DNA of 64,000 nucleotides from Conchiformibius kuhniae DSM 17694 (GCF_000428785.1 NZ_AUAP01000003.1:1-64000); one strand, 5' to 3'. Shown: positions 34,571 to 43,337, counted from the stretch's first letter. The notes: generated from the letters alone by a model not told the origin. Program-made: numbers and translations.

Positions 34571-35002
34571 ATCGTAGTAGTAGGCGTAGGGTGCGCCATG
34601 CGCACCATCTATTTGAAAAATCGGAAAAACGGTGCGCTGGGCGCACCCTACAACGGGCGTTCCCTCCCCTGCTTGCGGGGGAGGGCTGGGGTGGGGGTGC
34701 AACGCTGCATTTCAAAGCGGATTTTTCTTTAAAAACGGACTGCGTTTCCCCCACCCTGACCCTCCCCCGTAAACGGGGGAGGGAATATTTTTGCACCATG
34801 TATTTGAGAAACCGGAAAAACGGCGGGCGAAACATTTTCAGGCTGCCTGAAAACCCCGCATCACGCTCTGGAACGTGCCGTGATGCGGTTCAAACGATAC
34901 ACCGCCAAGCCCGACAGCAAGATGAAAAATGCCGTCATTCCCACATTTGCGGGAATGACGGTGTTGTGGTTTTGGGTCAAATTGATGATGCGCTTTGGGG
35001 CA
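34571..35002. repeat. intergenic cluster of palindromic repeats
   Basis: No gene. In order: GTAGGGTGCGCC...GGCGCACCCTAC inverted repeat (34586-34651); a 125-bp palindrome of TCCCTCCCCTGCTTGCGG against the inverse CCCTCCCCCGTAAACGGGG (34661-34785), with GGGGTGGGGG tracts that could form G-quadruplexes; an uptake sequence (34837-34851); a CCGCATCACG/CGTGATGCGG hairpin (34856-34888); and a single dRS3 (34938-34957). All are non-coding repeat types. Confidence 0.75.
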
Positions 35003-35416
35003 TTATTGCGGCTTCAGCTTGGCGGTGGCGGCTTTGTCCAGTTTGCAGTTGTCCACAATCACGGCATTGGTTTTGCCCTGACGCACGGACAACACGCCGC
35101 CGTCCACTTGGGTGATGGTGTCGCCGTTGGCGGGTTTGGTCGTCCACATGGTGCCGTCCGCATCGATGCTGACAAAGCGGTTGCCCGCCGCGCCGCCGTC
35201 TTGGGCAAACAGCCCCGGTGAAATGATGTTGTTGATTTTCACTTGCGCCACCACCACGCGCTTGTCTTTGATGCCGTACATGGCGTTGAGTTTGACCGTG
35301 CCGCCCTGCGATTGGCAAATGTAGGCGGCTTCTTTTTTGCTGTCGATGGTCAGCTCGGCGGCAAACGCGCCCGCACAGGCAAACAGTGCGGTGCAAGCGG
35401 CAATCACGGTTTTCAT
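35003..35416 (-). CDS. secreted protein, ACP/MliC-like
   Basis: A 137-residue periplasmic or surface protein with signal peptide MKTVIAACTALFACAGAFA cut before AELTID. The mature part resembles Neisseria adhesin complex protein and MliC-type lysozyme inhibitors: AYICQSQGGTVKLNAMYG near the N-terminus and VIVDNCKLD near the C-terminus provide the paired cysteines. The ATG at 35416 follows AAAGGACGCGATA. Assignment is by pattern and needs a profile search. Confidence 0.55.
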   Translation of the reverse strand: MKTVIAACTALFACAGAFAAELTIDSKKEAAYICQSQGGTVKLNAMYGIKDKRVVVAQVKINNIISPGLFAQDGGAAGNRFVSIDADGTMWTTKPANGDTITQVDGGVLSVRQGKTNAVIVDNCKLDKAATAKLKPQ

Positions 35417-35491
35417 TATCGCGTCCTTTCGCAATTTGGGGAGAAAACGCCATTATAAACCCGCGCCGTGTTGCCGTGTGTTTGTGCGGCG

Positions 35492-36094
35492 TTAAACTTC
35501 GTTGGCGGCAAACCATGCCGATACGGTGTGTTCCACTTCGTCAATGCCTTGCTTTTTCAGGCTGGAAAACAGTTGTACGGTGGCGTTTTGCCCGCGCGCG
35601 CGCAAGGATTGTTTGACCGCCGACAAGGTTTTGATTTGTTCGTTCTTGGATAATTTGTCGGCTTTGGAAAGCAGAATATGCACGGGCTTGCCGGTGGGGG
35701 CGAAAAAGTCCAGCATTTGCCCGTCGGCGGGTTTGAGCGGGTGCCGTGCGTCCATAATCAGCAGCAGCCCGATGAGCTGGCGGCGCGTTTGCAGGTATTG
35801 CCCCAGCAGGGTAATCCAGTGGGCGCGTACCGCTTCGGGGACTTGCGCGTAGCCGTAGCCCGGCAAATCCGCCAGAAACGCGCCGCTTGCCAGCTCGAAA
35901 AAATTGATGTGTTGGGTGCGTCCCGGTGTTTTGGAAACATACGCCAAACGCACGTGGTTGCACAGGGTGTTGATGGCGCTGGATTTGCCCGCGTTGCTGC
36001 GCCCGACAAAGGCAATTTCGGCGGGGGTGTCGGGCAGGTCTTTCAAGTGATTGACGGTGGTAAAGAATTTGGCGTTTTGAAAAAGGCGGCTCAT
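35492..36094 (-). CDS. engB: ribosome biogenesis GTPase YihA/EngB
   Basis: A 200-residue GTPase needed for 50S assembly. G1 GRSNAGKSS, G2 region KTPGRTQHINFF, G3 DLPGYG and G4 SKADKL are all present at normal spacing. The start is ATG 36094 (MSRLFQNAKFF), matching homologues; a frame extending to 36160 would add 22 unrelated residues. Upstream lies a TA-type element at 36177-36336. Confidence 0.92.
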   Translation of the reverse strand: MSRLFQNAKFFTTVNHLKDLPDTPAEIAFVGRSNAGKSSAINTLCNHVRLAYVSKTPGRTQHINFFELASGAFLADLPGYGYAQVPEAVRAHWITLLGQYLQTRRQLIGLLLIMDARHPLKPADGQMLDFFAPTGKPVHILLSKADKLSKNEQIKTLSAVKQSLRARGQNATVQLFSSLKKQGIDEVEHTVSAWFAANEV

Positions 36095-36176
36095 GGCAGG
36101 TTCGGTGTACGCAGTGGCAATATTGGTATAGAATACCATGCTTGGCGGGGTAAAATCCATTCACGAACCACATTAG

Positions 36177-36336
36177 GGCGTGTCATCATTTACTTATGCG
36201 GCGGTATTTTCAGCCCAAATGAGCACCTGCCGCGTTGAAAATCCTTGCACGGTGTCCGGCCTTGCGCGGGTTTTCGCCCTGTATCTGCGGATTTTTGCTT
36301 GAAAAACCGCTTCGCAAAGCCGTTGATGACACGCCC
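36177..36336. mobile_element. TA-flanked MITE-like element, 160 bp
   Basis: The ends are GGGCGTGTCATCA (36177-36189) and TGATGACACGCCC (36324-36336), a perfect 13-bp inverted repeat. TA precedes the left end; TG follows the right. The core differs from the dRS3 elements of the same ends and has no usable frame, so a transposase acting from elsewhere would be required. Confidence 0.75.
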
Positions 36337-36342
36337 TGGCTT

Positions 36343-36388
36343 ATTCTACCGCCGTGTACGGCGGGTTTCAAACCAAAAAGGAATTTTG
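36343..36388 (+). promoter_or_regulatory. cytochrome c4 5' leader hairpin (repeated leader cassette)
   Basis: TATTCTACCGCCGTGTACGG, CGGGTTTCAAACCA, AAAAGGAATTTTG and then ATG. The stem CCGCCG-TGTA-CGGCGG is followed by the same 25 bases as in the potD leader, including the ribosome-binding site AAGGA. Confidence 0.55.
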
Positions 36389-37009
36389 ATGAAACGATTG
36401 TTTATTGCATTGGGGATGTTGGGCAGCGCGGCAGTCGCCGCACCGCAGGCGGAGTTGGCAAAAGGCAAGCAGATTGCCGAACAGGTTTGCGCTGCCTGCC
36501 ACGCCGCAGACGGCAACAGCAACATCGCCGCCTATCCGCGCTTGGCAGGTCAGCACCACAAGTTTATTTTCAAGCAAACCAAAGACATCAAAGAAGGCAA
36601 ACGCACAACGGGCGCTGCCGCTTCCATGATGGCGGCGATACAGCAGTTGAGCGACGACGACATCCGCAACGTGGCCGCATTCTACGCCGCACAGCAGGCG
36701 CGTCCGGGCGAAACCAATCCCAAAGCCAATCCGCAATTGGGCGCGAAAATCTTCCGTGGCGGCTTGCCCGAGAAAAAAATCCCCGCCTGCATGGCGTGCC
36801 ACAGCCCCAACGGTGCGGGCATTCCCGCCGGCGGCACCGAAGTTACCGCCTATCCGCGCCTGAGCGGGCAACATGCCGACTACGTGGTCGAGCAGCTCAA
36901 AGCCTACGCCGCCGACAAACGCACCGGCAACATGATGCGCGACATTGCCAAACGCATGAGCGAAGAAGACATGAAAGCCGTTGCCAACTTCATTCAAGGC
37001 TTGCATTAA
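36389..37009 (+). CDS. dihaem cytochrome c4
   Basis: A 206-residue periplasmic electron carrier. The signal peptide spans residues 1-18, with two haem sites CAACH (34-38) and CMACH (134-138) in two similar halves. Methionine ligands are probably in GAAASMMAA and GNMMRDI. It passes electrons from the bc1 complex to terminal oxidase in Neisseria. The next genes, ccsB and ccsA, attach its haem. The TAA stop lies at the left end of a degenerate dRS3 element. Confidence 0.9.
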   Translation: MKRLFIALGMLGSAAVAAPQAELAKGKQIAEQVCAACHAADGNSNIAAYPRLAGQHHKFIFKQTKDIKEGKRTTGAAASMMAAIQQLSDDDIRNVAAFYAAQQARPGETNPKANPQLGAKIFRGGLPEKKIPACMACHSPNGAGIPAGGTEVTAYPRLSGQHADYVVEQLKAYAADKRTGNMMRDIAKRMSEEDMKAVANFIQGLH

Positions 37010-37358
37010 GGTGCGTCATTGTTTGATATTTTCTGATGAAAATCAGTGAAATATAAAACGCCGTCATTTCCGCGCATGCGCAAATCCACTACACGACGAC
37101 CTGCGGGCAATGTTTCGTCAAGGTTTGTTTGGGTTTGTCGTTGGATTTCCGCCCGCGCGGGCATGGCGGTGCCGTGTTGTTCAGCCAATTGGTGAAACAC
37201 CGCTTGCCCGCTATCGGGCAAAGGTTTCCGCTTGGCGGGTGATGCGCCCCAAACCGCCGCATTGGCGAATTTTATCTCGGGTCGTCCGAACGGTAAAAAC
37301 CGTTTCAGACGACCCGAATCGGCGTACAATACCGCGATTTTCCGTCTGATTTTTTCCC
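37010..37358. repeat. degenerate dRS3 element and mucDUS-type hairpin
   Basis: No gene. A worn TA-type element starts at the cytochrome stop (GGTGCGTCATTGTTTGATAT, then CTGATGAAAATCAGTG and GTCATTTCCGCGCATGCG, to about 37171). At 37279-37317 a hairpin CGGGTCGTCCGAACGGT / ACCGTTTCAGACGACCCG carries GGTCGTCTGAAA, an uptake dialect of other Neisseria. It may act as terminator. Confidence 0.65.
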
Positions 37359-39344
37359 ATGCCCCGAAACGCGAACAAAATCCCCCTTATCCGCCGCCCT
37401 TGGTTTGCCTTTTTAAGCTCGATGCGTTTTGCCGTTGCGCTTTTGTGCGTGTTGGCGGTGGCGTCCGTCATCGGCACCGTGTTGCAGCAAAACCAGCCGC
37501 CGCAAAACTATGTGGTCAAATTCGGCCCGTTTTGGGCGGAAATGTTCCGCGCCTTGGGGCTGTTTGACGTTTACGCTTCATGGTGGTTCGTGCTGATTAT
37601 GCTGTTTTTGGTACTCAGCACGGGCTTGTGCCTGTGGCGCAACATTCCCCCGTTTGTGCGCGAAATGCGCTCGTTCCGTCTGAACGCCACTGCCAAATCA
37701 CTGGCACACATGCGCCACAACACGCAAATCGAAGGTTTGCGCCCCGCCCTCGCCGCCCGTTATCTGACGGTAAACGGCTTCCGCGTGAAAAGCCAAACCC
37801 GCCAAGACGGCAGCGTGCTGCTCGCCGCCAAAAAAGGCACGGCAAACAAATGGGGCTATATATTGGCGCACAGTGCCTTAATCGTCATCTGCACGGGCGG
37901 GCTGATAGACAGCAACCTGCTGCTCAAGCTGGGCATGCTCGGCGGGAAAATCGTTCCCGACCAACACGCCGTGTTCGCCCGCGATTTCCAACCCGAAAGC
38001 ACGCTCGGCACGGGCAATCCCTCCTTTCGCGCCAATGCTGAAATTGTCGAAGGGCAAACGGCAGACGTGGCGTTTGTCAATGCCGACAAAGGGCTGCTGC
38101 TGCAACAATTGCCCTTTGCCATCGAATTGAAAAAATTCCACATCGATTTTTACGACACGGGCATGCCCAAAGATTTCGCCAGCGATTTGCGCATCACCGA
38201 CAAAGTCACCGGCGAACAGCACGAAACCACCATCCGCGTCAATCACCCGCTCACCTACAAAGGGCTGACCGTGTATCAGGCAAGCTACGGCGACGGCGGC
38301 TCGGATTTGCAGTTCCGTACATGGAATTTGGGCGGAACGGGCGCAGCCGTGCCGATGAAAGCCGTGTCGCAACGCCAATACCCGCTCGACTTGGGCGACA
38401 CGGGGCGTTACCGTTTGGAATTTGGCGAACTGCGCGTTTACAATGTGGAAAACGTGGAAGCAACGGACGATAAAGACACCCGCAGCGTGCGTCAGGGCAA
38501 AAAATTTCAAAATGTCGGGCCCACCATCACCTTCAAGCTGCGCGACGGCGCGGGGCAGGCCCGCGAATACGTCAATTATCTGCTGCCCCTGCTGCGCGAA
38601 GGCAATTTGTTTTTCGCCACGGGCGAGCGCGACCATGCCAATGCGCCCTACCGTTGGTTGATGATTCCCGCAGACGCGCAGGGCAAGCCGGACGGGTTTA
38701 TGGCATTGCGGGCGACTTTGCTCAACCCCGAAGCACGGGCGGCGGTGATTGACAAAACGGTGGCGGCGGTGGGCGAAGACAAACGCCCGCAATTCAAACT
38801 GGCGGTGGAAAACCTGCTGGCGCAGTTTGTGCGCGGCGGGTTTCGCGAAATCGACCGCCACATTCAAACCACCGTCCCCGCCGCAGAGCAGCAGAAAACG
38901 GGCGAATTGATGTATCAGATTTTGGTCGGTACGATGCACACCCTGCTCGATGACGCGCTGGTTCGCCACAAGCTGCCGCCCATGCCCGCAGGCGAAGCCA
39001 AAAGCACTTTCGTGCTGAACAGCTTGGACGCGTACACGGGTTTGACGGGTTTTTCTTCGCCGGTGCTGATGCAGCTTACGGGCTACAAGCAGGTGAATAT
39101 GTCGGGTTTGCAAATCAGCAAATCGCCCGGTGCGGGCTTGGTGTATCTCGGTTCGCTGCTGCTGGTGTTGGGAACGGTGTTTATGTTTTATGTGCGCGAA
39201 AAACGGGCGTGGCTGTTGTTTGACGGCGGTTCGGCGCGGTTTGCGATGTCGTCTTCGCGCAGCGAGCGCGATTTGCGGCGCGAGTTTCCCGAGCATGTGG
39301 AAAAATTGGGTATTTTGGCACGCGATATGGGGGAAAAAACCTGA
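37359..39344 (+). CDS. ccsB: cytochrome c biogenesis protein ResB/CcsB
   Basis: A 661-residue subunit of the system II haem lyase, which with CcsA exports haem and attaches it to c-type cytochromes. Three N-terminal membrane segments (about 25-45, 72-95, 165-185) are followed by a large periplasmic domain and a last helix near 600-620 (GLVYLGSLLLVLGTVFMF). GTVLQQNQPPQNYV and KLGMLGGKIV are family landmarks. The TGA overlaps the next ATG (TGATG). Confidence 0.93.
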   Translation: MPRNANKIPLIRRPWFAFLSSMRFAVALLCVLAVASVIGTVLQQNQPPQNYVVKFGPFWAEMFRALGLFDVYASWWFVLIMLFLVLSTGLCLWRNIPPFVREMRSFRLNATAKSLAHMRHNTQIEGLRPALAARYLTVNGFRVKSQTRQDGSVLLAAKKGTANKWGYILAHSALIVICTGGLIDSNLLLKLGMLGGKIVPDQHAVFARDFQPESTLGTGNPSFRANAEIVEGQTADVAFVNADKGLLLQQLPFAIELKKFHIDFYDTGMPKDFASDLRITDKVTGEQHETTIRVNHPLTYKGLTVYQASYGDGGSDLQFRTWNLGGTGAAVPMKAVSQRQYPLDLGDTGRYRLEFGELRVYNVENVEATDDKDTRSVRQGKKFQNVGPTITFKLRDGAGQAREYVNYLLPLLREGNLFFATGERDHANAPYRWLMIPADAQGKPDGFMALRATLLNPEARAAVIDKTVAAVGEDKRPQFKLAVENLLAQFVRGGFREIDRHIQTTVPAAEQQKTGELMYQILVGTMHTLLDDALVRHKLPPMPAGEAKSTFVLNSLDAYTGLTGFSSPVLMQLTGYKQVNMSGLQISKSPGAGLVYLGSLLLVLGTVFMFYVREKRAWLLFDGGSARFAMSSSRSERDLRREFPEHVEKLGILARDMGEKT

Positions 39345-39985
39345 TGAAAACGCGGGTATTGCCGCGCACGCGCTGGTCGTCGCCCGCTTTGTGGCGACCC
39401 ACGCCGGTGTCGCTGGCGGTGCTGGTGTCGTCTTTGGCACTGTTTGGCATCGGCGAGGGAATGTTGGTGATTGCGGCATTGGGTTCGACGCCTTGGGTGG
39501 TGTTCGCGCAGGGGATTGCGCAAACGACGGGCATCGGTTTGGGCTGGGCGACGTTTTGGGTGAGCGCGGGGGTGATGTTGTTGTGGCTGCCGTTGCGGAT
39601 GCGTCCGGGCTTGGGGACGCTGTTGAATATGGTGGTGATTGCGGCGGTGTTGGGGGCGTTTGTGCAATGGTTGCCCGCGCCGGCGCATTGGGCGTTGCGG
39701 GCGGGTTTGTGCGTGGGCGGGGTGCTGACGGTGGGGGTGGCTTCGGCACTGTATCTGACCTGTCATCTCGGGGCGGGCCCGCGAGACGGGCTGATGGTGG
39801 GGATTTGTCGGGCAACGGGTTGGCGCATCGGGGCGGTGCGGACGGTGTTGGAGGTGTCGGTATGCGCGGCGGGTTGGCTGTTGGGCGGTACGTTGGGGGT
39901 GGGGACGTTGCTGTTTGCTTTCGGTGTGGGCTGGGTGGTGCAAACGGCGGTCGGTGTGATGAGGCATGGGGGCGAACCTGCCTGA
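39344..39985 (+). CDS. YczE/YitT-like membrane protein
   Basis: A 213-residue inner-membrane protein with about six helices. The family pattern includes ALGSTPWVVFAQG near the N-terminus and LGAGPRDGLMVG in the second half (about 145-156), as in YczE/YyaS/YitT proteins; function unknown. It is translationally coupled to ccsB but sits between ccsB and ccsA, which are usually adjacent or fused. It may be a passenger gene. Confidence 0.78.
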   Translation: MKTRVLPRTRWSSPALWRPTPVSLAVLVSSLALFGIGEGMLVIAALGSTPWVVFAQGIAQTTGIGLGWATFWVSAGVMLLWLPLRMRPGLGTLLNMVVIAAVLGAFVQWLPAPAHWALRAGLCVGGVLTVGVASALYLTCHLGAGPRDGLMVGICRATGWRIGAVRTVLEVSVCAAGWLLGGTLGVGTLLFAFGVGWVVQTAVGVMRHGGEPA

Positions 39986-40012
39986 TTGCCGTCCGCCGTT
40001 TTGCCCGAATGA

Positions 40013-40120
40013 TATAGTTGATTAAAATCGCAACGATACGGCGTTGCCAACGCCCTTATGTACGACCCCGTACACGGCGGGCGTTGTCGCCTTGTCTCGT
40101 TTTTATTTTTATCAACTATA
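40013..40120. mobile_element. Correia-type repeat element (CREE)
   Basis: A 108-bp element with ends TATAGTTGATTAAAA and TTTTTATCAACTATA. Internal TACGGCGTTGCC and TTGTCGCCTTGTC blocks match the canonical neisserial Correia element in order. It lies 53 bp upstream of ccsA; such elements can carry promoters, an IHF site and RNase III cleavage sites. Confidence 0.85.
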
Positions 40121-40173
40121 CATTTTTGTAATAAAAACGAAGAAAATACGAACACGAAAAGGAAACACGCATC

Positions 40174-41400
40174 ATGACCGAACGCAGCGATGTTTTGCCG
40201 CAGCACGAGTTGCTGCAAGAAAAATCTTGGATAAAAAAGCTGACCGTCTCCGATTGGCTGTTTGCGGCGGTGGTGCTGGCTGCCGCCGTTGCCGCGCAAA
40301 TCGCCGTGCCGCACCATATGGACGGCTACGAAACCGCGATTTTGTGGGCAAGTGCGGCGGTTGCGGTGGCATTGGGCTGGTTTCACAAACCTTTGCGCTG
40401 GTTTATGCTCGGCACGGCGGCGGCGGCGGCTTTGGCGGTGTGGCTGTATGCGGGCGACATTGCCCGTGCCGGCGACCAGATTTCCGCCGCCACCGGCAAG
40501 GCGCAGGGCAAATTTCTGCTGCGCTATTTTTTGAGCAGCCAATCGGCGATTATGTGGCAGTGCGCTTTAACGGTTTTGGCGTTTGCCGCCTACACCTTCG
40601 GCGCATTGGCGGCATGGCGCGTCCACAAACGCCGTCCCGATGCCCCCTCCGGCAACATCGTGCTGAATTTGGGGACGCAGTTGGCATGGGCGGGCGCGTT
40701 TGCGGGCTTTACCGGCTTGCTGGTGCGTTGGCACGAAAGCTATCTGCTGCGCCCCGATGCGGGGCATATTCCCGTGTCGAACCTGTATGAAGTGTTTATC
40801 CTGTTTATGGTGATTACCGCGCTGATGTATTTGTATTACGAGAAAAAATTTTCCATGCAAAAGCTCGGCGGCTTCGTGTACGGGCTGATGTGCGTGCTGG
40901 CGGGCTTTGTGTTGTGGTACAGCGCATCACGCGGCGCACACCAAATCCAACCTCTGATTCCCGCGCTGCAATCGTGGTGGATGAAAATCCATGTACCCGC
41001 CAATTTCATCGGCTACGGCGCATTCGGCATGGCGGCGATGTTCGGCGTGGCGCAACTGCTTGCCCTGCGCGGCAGCCGTTTTCTGCCCGATGCCGCGCAG
41101 ATTGAAGAAGCCATGTACAAAGCCATTGCGGTGGGCTTTTTGTTTTTCACCATCGCCACCATCTTGGGCGCACTGTGGGCGGCAGACGCGTGGGGACGCT
41201 ACTGGAGCTGGGACCCGAAAGAAACGTGGGCGTTTATCGTTTGGCTCAACTACGCCGTGTGGCTGCACATGCGTTTGGTGGCGGGCTGGCGCGGCAAGGT
41301 GTTGGCGTGGTGGGCGATTATCGGCTTGTTTATCACGGCTTTTGCCTTTGTCGGCGTAAACATGTTTTTAAGCGGTCTGCATTCTTACGGACAATTGTAA
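40174..41400 (+). CDS. ccsA: cytochrome c biogenesis protein CcsA/ResC
   Basis: A 408-residue haem-handling membrane protein, partner of CcsB. The tryptophan-rich WWD signature is present as WGRYWSWDPKE (about 340-350). Conserved histidines flank it (HVPANF and the C-terminal FLSGLHSYG). About eight membrane helices. AAGGAAACACGCATC precedes the ATG. A Correia element separates it from the coupled ccsB and yczE-like pair and could contribute its promoter. Confidence 0.93.
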   Translation: MTERSDVLPQHELLQEKSWIKKLTVSDWLFAAVVLAAAVAAQIAVPHHMDGYETAILWASAAVAVALGWFHKPLRWFMLGTAAAAALAVWLYAGDIARAGDQISAATGKAQGKFLLRYFLSSQSAIMWQCALTVLAFAAYTFGALAAWRVHKRRPDAPSGNIVLNLGTQLAWAGAFAGFTGLLVRWHESYLLRPDAGHIPVSNLYEVFILFMVITALMYLYYEKKFSMQKLGGFVYGLMCVLAGFVLWYSASRGAHQIQPLIPALQSWWMKIHVPANFIGYGAFGMAAMFGVAQLLALRGSRFLPDAAQIEEAMYKAIAVGFLFFTIATILGALWAADAWGRYWSWDPKETWAFIVWLNYAVWLHMRLVAGWRGKVLAWWAIIGLFITAFAFVGVNMFLSGLHSYGQL

Positions 41401-41421
41401 AATCTTGATGATTGGAAAAAT

Positions 41422-41679
41422 ATGAAAACCATTACCCTGTACACCCGTTCCTACTGCCCCTACTGCACGATGGCGAAAAACCTGCTCGCGCAGGTGGGTG
41501 CGGCAGAACGCATTCACGAAATTTCTTTGGACGGCAACGACGCCGCGTTTGACGAAATGCGCGAAAAAAGCGGACGGCGCACCGTGCCGCAGATTTTTAT
41601 CGGCAACGTGCATGTGGGCGGCTTTACCGACTTGCAGCAGCTTCACCGCGAGGGCGGGCTGATGCCGCTTCTGGATTGA
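41422..41679 (+). CDS. grxC: glutaredoxin 3
   Basis: An 85-residue thiol-disulfide oxidoreductase with the CPYC active site (C12, C15), cis-Pro TVPQIF and GG at VHVGGF for glutathione binding. It starts 21 bp after ccsA on the same strand and is probably co-transcribed. A terminator follows at 41705-41734. Confidence 0.93.
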   Translation: MKTITLYTRSYCPYCTMAKNLLAQVGAAERIHEISLDGNDAAFDEMREKSGRRTVPQIFIGNVHVGGFTDLQQLHREGGLMPLLD

Positions 41680-41704
41680 CCCGACCCGTTTTGCACAAGC
41701 AAAA

Positions 41705-41734
41705 AATCCGCACCGTTGCCATACGGTGCGGATT
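41705..41734. terminator. bidirectional terminator between grxC and hexR
   Basis: AATCCGCACCGT (41705-41716) and ACGGTGCGGATT (41723-41734) form a perfect 12-bp stem with loop TGCCAT. An A-tract on the left serves as the T-run for the minus strand. Confidence 0.8.
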
Positions 41735-41756
41735 GTGTTTGCGGGTAAACGCCGAA

Positions 41757-42620
41757 TCAAGCGGCGGCGCTGTCTTCCGCATCATTGTGCATATAATGCT
41801 TGCGGACGCTGCGTTTGACCTTTTCCAGCTTCAGGCTGATGGTTTCGCCCAAGCGCAGTGCCAAGCCGATGGCGAGAATGTCCACCACCGCCAATTGCAG
41901 CATGCGCGACACCATCGGCGTATAACGGCTGTTGTCTTCCTGCACCGCCACCGGCAGCACGCAATCTGCCAACTGGGCGAGCGGGCTGTCGCTGCGGGTG
42001 ATGGCGATGACCTGCGCCCCGTTTTCTTTGGCAATGCTGACCGCATCAAGCAGCTCGATAGACGAGCCCGAATTGGAAATCACCACCAGCACATCGTCGC
42101 GGCTGAGTACCGATGCCGCCATCAATTGCGTGTGGGTATCGGAATAGGCAACGGTGGACACGCCGAAACGGAAAAACTTGTGCTGCGCGTCCTGCGCGAC
42201 AATGCCCGAATTGCCCACGCCGTAAAACTCGATGCGGCGGGCATGGGTCAAAATGGCGACGGCGCTTTCCAAATCGCTTTGGTTCAGGCTGCGGCGCGCG
42301 CCGAGCAGGGCGGCGGCGGCGTTGCCCAAGACTTTTTCCATCACGTCGCCCATGCTGTCGTCGATATTCAGCTCGGCGTGGACGTAGGGCAGCCCCGAAT
42401 GGCTGATGCTGGCAGACAATGCCAATTTGAACTCGGGCAGGCCTTTGAAACCCAAGCTGCGGCAGAAACGGATGACGGTGGGCTGGCTTACGCCCGCCCG
42501 TTCGGCGATTTCCGCCACGGCGGCATGGACGAACCATTTGGGTTCTGCCAAAGCGCATTCGGCGACTTTGCGCTCCGCCGTGGAAAGTCCGTTTAATTCT
42601 TCACTGATTTTGCTGAGCAT
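41757..42620 (-). CDS. hexR: HexR-like RpiR-family regulator
   Basis: A 287-residue transcription factor. An N-terminal RpiR helix-turn-helix (ERAGVSQPTVIRFCRSLGFKG, split at about 41-61) is followed by a SIS sugar-phosphate domain (YGVGNSGIVAQDAQHKF and VVISNSGSSIE). HexR senses 2-keto-3-deoxy-6-phosphogluconate and controls Entner-Doudoroff genes. Here glk and pgl lie upstream on the same strand, and edd, with a fitting operator, is 13 kb away. AAAGGAA precedes the ATG. Confidence 0.88.
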   Translation of the reverse strand: MLSKISEELNGLSTAERKVAECALAEPKWFVHAAVAEIAERAGVSQPTVIRFCRSLGFKGLPEFKLALSASISHSGLPYVHAELNIDDSMGDVMEKVLGNAAAALLGARRSLNQSDLESAVAILTHARRIEFYGVGNSGIVAQDAQHKFFRFGVSTVAYSDTHTQLMAASVLSRDDVLVVISNSGSSIELLDAVSIAKENGAQVIAITRSDSPLAQLADCVLPVAVQEDNSRYTPMVSRMLQLAVVDILAIGLALRLGETISLKLEKVKRSVRKHYMHNDAEDSAAA

Positions 42621-42665
42621 AAAGCTGATTCCTTTCTCGATAACCGGTTTGTGCGGTTAAAAATG

Positions 42666-43244
42666 TCAATATTGTATTGTACTGTGTTTCGACAGGTATT
42701 CGTCCCGAAATAAAAACAATGACGCCAATATCCGCGCATCGCCCGTTTGCGGACAGGCAATCAGTTTGTCCACGTCCGACAGGGGAACGGCAACCGTTTG
42801 CAGGGGTTCGGGTTCGTCTCCGGGCAGTTTGGCGGGGGTCAGTGTTTCGGCAATGAACAGGTGCATGGGGCTGTACATGTGTCCGGGCGAGGTGTAAAGC
42901 GGACGCAGGGGGGTGAGCCGCGCTGCCGCAAAGCCGATTTCTTCCTGCAATTCGCGGTTGGCGCTTTGTTCGGGGGTTTCGCCGGCGTCAATCAGCCCTT
43001 TGGGCAGGGTTAGTTCGTAACGCTCGGTGCCGACTGCGTATTCGCGTATCATCAGCAGGTGGTTTTCGTGGACGGGCAGCACCATGACGGCGGGACGGCG
43101 GGCGGGGGTGAGCCGTTCGTAGGTGCGTTCCGCGCCGTTGGCAAAACGCAAGTCCACGCTTTGCACTTCAAATACGGCGGTTTTGGCGGCAAGGCGTACG
43201 GATAAAATTTGCGGTGGGGTGAGTGTGTGCGACAAGTAGTCCAT
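42666..43244 (-). CDS. nudE: ADP-compound Nudix hydrolase NudE-like
   Basis: A 192-residue Nudix enzyme that probably hydrolyses ADP-ribose, NADH or Ap3A. The Nudix box GLIDAGETPEQSANRELQEE (about 92-111) and following IGF fit GX5EX7REUXEEXGU. YTSPGHMYSP after the box is typical of ADP-compound hydrolases. AGGAG lies 7 nt before the ATG at 43244. It sits between glk and hexR, 45 bp from hexR. Confidence 0.82.
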   Translation of the reverse strand: MDYLSHTLTPPQILSVRLAAKTAVFEVQSVDLRFANGAERTYERLTPARRPAVMVLPVHENHLLMIREYAVGTERYELTLPKGLIDAGETPEQSANRELQEEIGFAAARLTPLRPLYTSPGHMYSPMHLFIAETLTPAKLPGDEPEPLQTVAVPLSDVDKLIACPQTGDARILASLFLFRDEYLSKHSTIQY

Positions 43245-43337
43245 TGTTTTTCTCCTGACGGCGGTCGGTGGGGGCAGGCACAATTGTAACGCAATTACGC
43301 GGTGATGCGCCAAGCGCACCGCCAAAAGCTTGGAACG

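Noticed and set aside
37878..39815. 645-codon minus-strand frame opposite ccsB
   Set aside because: Pro/His/Arg-rich shadow of ccsB and the following membrane protein gene.
43285..43299. TGTAACGCAATTACG upstream of nudE as a second HexR site
   Set aside because: The outer bases fit but the centre and last base do not; too weak without binding data.
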